In this document: positions 52,001 to 61,000 of the stretch, one piece after another | How the letters are laid out: every line of letters begins with the position of its first letter | Position numbering within the stretch: position 1 is the stretch's first letter | Origin: Phoronis australis | Lineage: Eukaryota > Phoronida > Phoronidae | Length of the DNA: 64,000 bases | Reading direction: 5' to 3' | NCBI GenBank assembly: GCA_002633005.1 | Contig: NMRA01000200.1 | Span: forward strand, 406,527-470,526 | Program-made: the position numbers and the translations under genes | The notes under the pieces: model-generated | What the model was told of the DNA's origin: nothing | The model's database searches: none | The model's input: the letters and a program-made list of their open reading frames with translations, nothing else

Positions 52001-55000
52001 ATGTTCATGTAATGTAAAGTCCATGATGAAAGTTTGCAGACATGTCCCTATCATGGATGGGATGGCATTAGCGAATTTTCGTATGGATATTACTACCGGT
52101 GTGCTCCCTAGTTGCAATTTTAGTTAGTTTGCCTCTGTTTCTTTGGAGTTCCTTAACGGATTTTCACAAAATTTGGCAGATAGGTATCTATTAGGGAGAC
52201 GATACCACCTACTAAGTTCCAGACATTAATTTTGTATTTGACTTACATTTCGCACCCTTTTTTATTGTTTTCGTGTCTGTTCTTTGTTGCCTACTTGCCT
52301 GCCCTCCAAGCTACTTGAAGAATTATGACATGTGGCAGGTGTGTTCCTATTGAGCATCGCTGACTTGCTTTTTATCCCCTAGAGGTTAATGTGATGGAAG
52401 GCGGAAATATACCAATGTTTCAGAACCTTGCAGTCATTCTTTCCAACTCCCATATAGGGACATCATGAGCCAATGCTCCATTGCTTGCATAAGTTTACTA
52501 ACATTGCTTCCTCTAGTGGGAATGTTAAAACAATGATCTTGCCTTGTATCTGCGCGCTATGCAATGCACATGGTGTGCACATATCAATACTCTGTGATGC
52601 TCTTGTTATTCTGGTTTATTCTCAAAGTTCAAGGCAACGTATCACTCCTGATTTATTGGAGTCTCTATTTTGGGCTGAAATCTCATGAAGCCAATTTTTG
52701 TCCAAAAATTATACATAATGATCCCGAACGTCTCCTTTTTCATGAAATTAGCTTACGCATATAGTATTTGATGTATGATTTACCAACTTTTTTGCTTCTC
52801 ACCGTTTATCTATTGCTTGTTGTGTTTCAAATCACTGATAGATCACATTCTATCGACTCTGAATCCAATCTTTGAACTCGGAACTATGTTTTTCTGCTGT
52901 TTCGTGTTCTACTTGACTATGAACTTTAAATTTAGATTCAAGCTGTCATAGTATACAGGTTAGATCACTGAGGTTGGTTATCGTGTGAGAGGTCCAGTTT
53001 CCAAGCTAAGTCACATTGGTCCTGTTAAACATTGTGTCTTCAGCTGCAGGTCTCTAGTCATACTTGCCATGGGTTAAGCATACTAGGTCACCATATTGAG
53101 CTGCAGTCTTTAAGACAGATCTGTTGCAGTAATATCATTGTTATACCTGTATGCTAGGAAGTCCTACTACAGTGATAACTACTGCCACTACTACTACTGC
53201 TACTACTAGTGCTGCTACTACAACTACTACGACCGCAGCGCCCCCTACCAGTTCGGCAGGTAAACAGGCCGTGTGTCACTACATGTCTTATGACTCCTAT
53301 CTAGGTATAGTTAAACTCGCTCTGTGTAGTCTTTCTATTTTCACCTGTAATATTTGTGTCGTCTTTAGGTAATAAGCATAGGGTCAGATAAACTGTGAAT
53401 TTGACTGAATGAACAGATGAGATAGAGAGAGTTGAGTGTTTATTTGTTATTCTCACATAATCATACAAAATTATAGATTTGCAAAGTAAAACATTTAAGC
53501 CACAATGTACAAAGCTGGTTCCCATAGTGATTGCTGTTTGCTTGGCGATTGATAAGACTAGGATCAGATATTGAGGTAGCGCAGCATTTGGTTGTTAGTT
53601 GTATATTCATGTAATTTTGTATTTTTATTAATTGTCTTGAAACTTAAACATTATTTTGGTGAGCTATGTTAAACAAAGTTTCAACTTAAACCACTTGTGT
53701 TAAATGTACAACAATATTCTCATTTCAGTAGCATTTTCATCACTGTTATAACTGTAGTTTTAGGACTGTGTTTTATTGATGTGTTTTTAACACTCTCAGG
53801 TATCTTTATTGATGTCTGTCTTAAGTTTTTCCTTTGAAGTGTAGCAGGCCAGTCTCATTAACTTAGTAACTATCTGATCTGTGTTGTTATCTTAGTTGTG
53901 TGTGTGTTCTCTCGTAGCCTTGTTACCACCAGGAGGTGCTAAAGGTAAGGAGTCATGTGACTTTTGTATTTCATTATTTTGTCTTCTTTACATTGCTTTA
54001 TAATGATGCATGTGCTGAAAGTCATAATGTTCAGTAAGAATTTATGGGCCGTTACGGTGAGTATTTCTCAATTTCATTTCAGGATATATGGTTTTTCAAT
54101 TTCATGACACGCTGCATCACATTTCCCGACCAGCAACTATGGATGTTTCTTGCCTGTTGGTATTACACTAGCCACTTTACCACGGTGCCTGCACTTTTAC
54201 GGTGGTCTTCTTTTGCTTAGGGATTAGGGAGCAGAAATGGGTGCCAGTAACACTTCGAAAAATCAGCACTTTTTATCCAAAATATATCGATTTATTTTAG
54301 CCCGTGGTTTATTGCCATGAAGTCATTGCTAGTGTGGTAATTGCTCTGCTCTGCAAATTCCCAATAAACAGGCTGTTGATGGTAGCGGTTCTTGTATAAA
54401 TGTATTGGCAAAGTGAAAGTTGCTGTGAAACCGAGTTTATAATTAGTTTATTTTGCATCTTTTTTACTTTTAACTTGGTGTTGGCTACTGTTGTCATACT
54501 TTTGTCAACAACCATTTTAAGTGTAAACTGTCATTTTACTGCTAGTTTTGTTACATAATTTGTTTGTCACATTTTTTGGGAAATATACTTTATCTTTCTT
54601 ATGTAAGAGAATGAGATTTATGTCATTAAACTAAAAATTAGGTTTCAATTGATTAAACCTCGGATTCTGCCATATCATGTATCATATTACTTACTGACAC
54701 GTTTCTTATAAAGCACTTTGTCTATGATGAAGTTTCCATTGCAGCCTGTGTCCCAGGAACATTTGGTCCAGATTGTGAGTTCACATGTGCCCATTGTGAA
54801 AATGGTGGGAGGTGTGCCCGTGACTTGAAGGGATGTGAATGTAGAGCTGGCTACACTGGATTTCTCTGCAATGAAACTTGCCCACAAGGTATGTAGTGAA
54901 AAGTTGAACTCTGCTTTGGCTAGATGTTCTCAAAATGATTTTTTACTAGTTATAAAAATAGTTATGGTTAGTATGCATTATAGTTCATGTAAATTACAAC

Positions 55001-58000
55001 ACCTGTTTTCAAATTTTTAAATGTTTTGTCCTGTCTCACTATATTTGTTACTTTATTCTCCTTTTGAAAAAAAAATTAAAGAAGTACCATCAAGCACAGA
55101 AATTCTTTCCTACTAAACAAAATTTAAACAGTTGATAAAATTCAACATTTTAATTTTAAGCCACAAGCCTTGTCATGTACTGTTGGACCTGTTCCCAGCA
55201 CCTGATAACATTGATTTATAACATGTGTTAAGGTACGTATGGTGATGGGTGCAACCAGTTCTGCACCTGTCAAAATGGTGGTAAATGTGAGCCTGAGACT
55301 GGAAAGTGTATTTGTCCGCCTGGTATCAAGGGAGATCAATGTGAGGATGGCTGCCCTCCTGGTGAGTACGCAATTCTTCCCTGTGCTTGTAGCTACAGTG
55401 TATCCACTTTTGATGCCGTTTGTAGTCTCGTTTAGTTAAACGTACATGATGTAATGCAGGATATTTCCTTGGTTTTTGAATTAAGTCTAGAGTAGAAATT
55501 TGATCAAGAGGCAAAAATTTTGAAAGACAACTCACTAGGCTCATGGAAATTGTGTTCCCATGACCGACACCCTACAACCTAACCTCTCCGAAAGCAGCTC
55601 AGGGTATTCCTGCAATTTACAGAAATAATTGTTACTTTTAGTGGTATGTAATGTACATTCCTGCTCCAGATCCATAATAGTTTTCAAAGTGAGAGCTTCA
55701 CTCTCATCCGCTAATTTTTACTAACTACATTCTGCAAAAGCAAATCTTGTGCACATGCAACTCAGTAAGCAAGGCAACACATCAATAGTGCATTACTATT
55801 TCTGTTTGAGACTGAAACGAATTCGGTACATCAGGTAAGACCATAAAATACTCATTTATTTAACAAATGTCATCAAGGTATCGATCGTGGGTATACTGTT
55901 CATAACATGGCAGAAAACTTAAGACATGATTCTGTCATATTTCTCAGCAAAAATAGATAAAATTCTACGTCACATATTTGTACAATGCAGTCGAATTATA
56001 ACCAGATTTGATAGTGTTTCGATTTGTTGGTAACATGGCAGTCAGCTTCGAACAATAAAAATGACAATTTTAGTAGTTAATTGTGTTTAAAATAATTACA
56101 GAGTAAGTGTAATTTGTGGGAGAAAGTGTTAGAGACAGGTATTTTGCTATTGTGTACTGTCACTACTCAGAGCAGTATGTTTGTCAAATTAAACAATTTA
56201 CTTGTCGAGGTGTGAGAGTTTAACAATTACGCGGATTGGGAAAATGTCCTCTGGCAATAAATGGCATCTGGCAAAGGAAATGTGTTTCGGAATGGTAGCG
56301 TGGTGGGTCTATTTATGGGCTGTATTCTCTTGTCATCAGTACTTGCTGTGATTTCACTCAGGAAGGAGGGTCATATTTTCATTCAACGTTGGTGATCAGA
56401 CGACATGTCCTTTTACTGGTTAAATCAAAGAATTGCGTAATAGTCTGCCAAGACAGTGTCAAACACCTTGAACTATAAATCATTTGTGTATCCAGAAACA
56501 ATTAATTTTATTATACTTTCTTTTCAAGACTTTGTACTATAATTGTGTTTGTAATAAACTCAACCTTAGATTGTTGTTGCAGGTTTCTATGGTAACCTTT
56601 GTGATCGTCGTTGTCCCAAGACATGCAGTAGTGGATACTGCAACCGTCTGTTTGGTTATTGCGAATGTGCCCCTGGTAAATTTGGACCATCGTGTAACCT
56701 GCGCTGCCCACCATTTACATTTGGTCCTAACTGTGTCAAACACTGCCAGTGTAACGAGGGCCAGTCATCTGGCTGTGACGTTCAGGTATTTATCCATGCC
56801 GGGGTGAGGGGTAGTACATTATTTATAATTAATCTTTTCCAATAATGGATATTTGACACAAATTGTTTTGGGGGTTACCATTGTAAAGTCCCACGTTGCA
56901 CTAATCAAGTCAAGTTGAAGAATTCACACTGGAATAAATCAAATTAGCAGTGGTGAATTTTTAGGTTATATCAATGATCAGTCCATACTTTATTGTGTAT
57001 TTTAATGAATGCTAACTCATTGTATTAAAGATCCAATACAAAGTGTTCCACCTCAAAACATGAACCAAAACTATGGTGCTCCATGATGCTTAAACATGGA
57101 CCTTTGGAACATTGTTTGCCTCTCAGTAATAAAATGTTGCTTCTTGAAAGTGTAATTTATAATAAAAAATAATTTATGTTTACCTAAGCCATGTATATTC
57201 AAAGTTAAAAACATCTAGAAAGTGGTTTTGAGAAGTTCTTATTATTTGCTACTATTCTAACAGAATGCTTTTTGGACAGCTTAATATGTTAATTAAAAAA
57301 ATTCTTCGAAATTTGCTTTTTCTTGACATTTTCTATCTTTTCATTTATCGTCATTGGCAGTTGTGTAGTTGTTTGATTTATAACTCATGTTTAACTTGTG
57401 AATTCCTCTGTTCCTTTATGACAATCTCCAGCAGGGCGTAAGTTGGTCTAGTATATAGTGCAACACCAGTCTACTTACTCTCTTCAGTTTTCACTGTTAC
57501 AATATTTCTAAGTGACTGAAATTTCGCTTTCCTTTAGTTAGGTATAAACAAATATAAAACAGTAGAACATATCTGTTGTGATAGAAGACGAGGAAATGTT
57601 GTTTTGAATAATGAGCTCTCGGCTGCTCTGGTCATCTTTAGTCCCCTGGTCCCCTGATGTTCACTTAGTATCTCAGGCTAACCAACCTAAGTGTTGTTTG
57701 CAAACTTCTCTTATATTCCTTAAACATTACAAATTACTATGTAACCCCTTTCCTTTTAGTTTTCTTTAAAGGAGGGATCGTTTTATTTCATTTCAATCTC
57801 ATTTTGGTTGAACTGTAACTTTGCTGTGTATTGTGTTGTCAGTAATGTTGATTTCAATTTGAAATGTTTGTGTTACCTTTGACATTTTTATCAAATGTTA
57901 TGAATTGACTCAAATAATTTTTTAAGCCTGGTATACAAAATGTTTCAACAACTTTGATATAATCTCAAAGTTATTCTGTTTCAATTTGTCAATTTCTAAT

Positions 58001-61000
58001 CTCCACATAAAGCTGCATTTTGCCCTGTCTTGTTGGCAGGCTAAAGCGCAAAAATCGAATGAGGCTTTTTATGTTCATAAAATCAAACTCATATTCTTTA
58101 CCGTGATAGAATTTTATTTCCTTTATCATCAAGAACGTTGAAACCATCACCGACTCAAGACAAAACACTTCAGCGACTCGAGAAAATTCTTCCGAGGTTA
58201 CTGGAGTTGACCAACCCTGCAATTATGAATTTGAAGTTGACGCATATATGAAGTGCCATCAAAAACATTCATTGCCTAGAGAAAATGCTTTGGAGGTTAC
58301 TGGAGTTGACCAACCCTGCAATCATGAATTTGAAGTTGACGCATGTATGAAGTGCCATCAAAAACATTCATTGCCTAGAGAAAATGCTTTGGAGGTTACT
58401 GGAGTTGACCAACCCTGCAATTATGAATTTGAAGTTGACGCATATATGAAGTGCCATCAAAAACATTCATTGCCTAGAGAAAATGCTTTGGAGGTTATTA
58501 CTGTTGGCCTGACCTAAAATTGCGAATTTGAAAATGGAGCATGTACTGAATGGTTGAGACTTGAGTTGGTAACAAAATTACAATTCTCTTATGGTAGGGA
58601 ATATTATGAGACTGATTTTATGAGAGGAAAAGCCAAATTTAATTTTTGTTTTTAGCCAGATAAACCAGGCAAAATGCAACTTTTTCTGTGTCTCAGAGTT
58701 TTATCTGTTCTTCTTGATTCAATTCTTGTTCAGCTTGAAATGACTGCAAATCTGTAATTCTTTTCTAACTATTAATATAAATTAATTAACTTATTACACT
58801 TTTCCCTCAATCAACTCAGCTACGACAGAGAAAATTGTTGGTTTCTTGCTTTGTGAATACCTGTAATTGAGAATTTTTCTAGCTTTACTTGCATTTTGAT
58901 ATAGATATTTTACACAGTTTCTCACCAAAAATGGCAGTATTCTGTATTATGCACAGGAATCATTTAACGATCGATTGGTTCTGCATTGTTTTCTAGACGG
59001 GTAAATGTGAGTGCAAGCCTGGATATACAGGTGAACAATGTGATGACCAATGTCCAGATGGGATGTATGGCGAAGGATGCCGTGGTGTATGTCGCTGCTC
59101 TCGTAACATGATCTGTGATCACGAGACGGGACAATGTCGTAGGAACTGTCCTGCTGGTTGGGTGGGAGAGCTGTGCGACAGGCGTAAGTACTGTGAAAGC
59201 TAGTAAAGGATAAACAGGGTGTGGTCTTGTGCATTGATGCAATTTAATAGCTACTTTGTCTTGAATACACAAGATCTACTGAGCTACTGAGCCTCATTGT
59301 ATTTCTGGTTTCACGTGGTTACCTAATCACTCTTTTGATGCTACTTTCATACAAATTTCTATTTATGCGCTGTGTTTGTTTACTGAGAACAGTAGTTTGT
59401 TCACATTTGTGTTGATTCTCTTGACAGCCTGTCAGCGTGGTTACTATGGTAAAAACTGTAGAGAGAGATGTGACTGCAGTGGTAGTACCTGTGAACCTGA
59501 AACTGGAAAGTGCATATGTGAGGCAGGTTACCATGGAGACCAGTGTAAAGAAGGTGAGTTCAGAGCAAACTTTTTGAAACAATGTTAAGTAAAAATGTGT
59601 TAATTTAACCCCATAAACACATTTAAAATTACTTTCTGTTGTGTGTGTTTTTCACAAGTTTTAATGTTTCATGTCTTTATATGTCATTGGTATGCCATGA
59701 ATTAAGTTAGTAGATAATTGCTTAATATATTTTTCTATGAAAAAATCTCTCCCACTTTTTTGCCACAAAAGCTGTTTCTGTCATTGTATGATTCTTAATG
59801 AATATTGTAGAGTGTGAACCTGGCACATGGGGCATCAACTGTAAGAACACATGTAGCTGTCTGCATGGTGGACAGTGTGACACAGTGACTGGCGAGTGTA
59901 TATGTAAACCTGGCTGGTTTGGACAAATGTGTGCTGAAGGTAGGTCTAACTGTCACGTGTTTATCAAGACTATTACTGTTTAATCACCGATAGAATGTTG
60001 GCCTTGGACGAAAGTCACTAATTTTTTGTTTTAATTATGCCGGTGTTCAGCCATAACATGCTCTTCTTGTTATGCTTCATCAAGTGCTGTCACTGTTTGC
60101 AACCATGGCTTTTAGTCAATCCTATTTTCAAATTATCATGATCTGATCTTATCTTTTTATTTATTTGTTTTGTTTTTTATTTTACTAATGGTCATTGTTC
60201 TGTAAACAGCATGATGTAAGAAGTGATATGGTAATGATAAGGATTATCATAAATATACCATTCACGTTATTCACTATGGTAGCATGGTGGTTATAATGTT
60301 TTGTTTTTCTTTTTAAGCTTGTCCATCAATGCGATATGGCCTTCAGTGTCTACAGAGATGTCTGTGTGAGAATGGTGCATCTTGCGACCCCATGGACGGG
60401 TCTTGTAACTGTACTGCTGGTTACCATGGGCAACTATGTGACAGAGGTAAGTCACTATATTTCGCTGCATTATACAGGTGTTGAAACAGTTCTTTAAATT
60501 TCTTAAGAAGACCACAAATGCTTCCTTTATGTACTATTATAACTATTTTATTGGATAACTAGCGCTAACGCGTGTATATTAAATAGCGGCTGTGCACATT
60601 AGAAAGGTCGGCAAAATTTATTTAATTACACAGGAAGGATGTTTACTACTCGGTCACGAACAACTAATCCCACCTTCTTTAACTCGGACATAAATTTCTG
60701 AACACCGCTGCCACCAAAATGTAGATAACTGTATCTTTGGTCTTTTAAAATATTAACTGAACTTAAACTTTCACAAAATCATATGACTCTCGACAAACTC
60801 ACCAAAAACGTTCTTTTTTAGAAAACAAGTGCATCGGGAGTGGGTCATTCTAATTATCTGGATATCTTTGGTCGCCCAAAAAGGGCAGGTGGCAATGATA
60901 TCCACCCAAATAGACTCAGGTGGAGTTTACTGCACAAAATTGTTTGTCAGTGTTAGCGAATGCATGTTTTTATTTCTCAAACTACCTTATGAGAGTTTCT

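Noticed and set aside
52377-52470. Further linker exon after the acceptor at about 52376
   Set aside because: The frame is open for about 30 codons but runs to a TGA with no usable donor before it.
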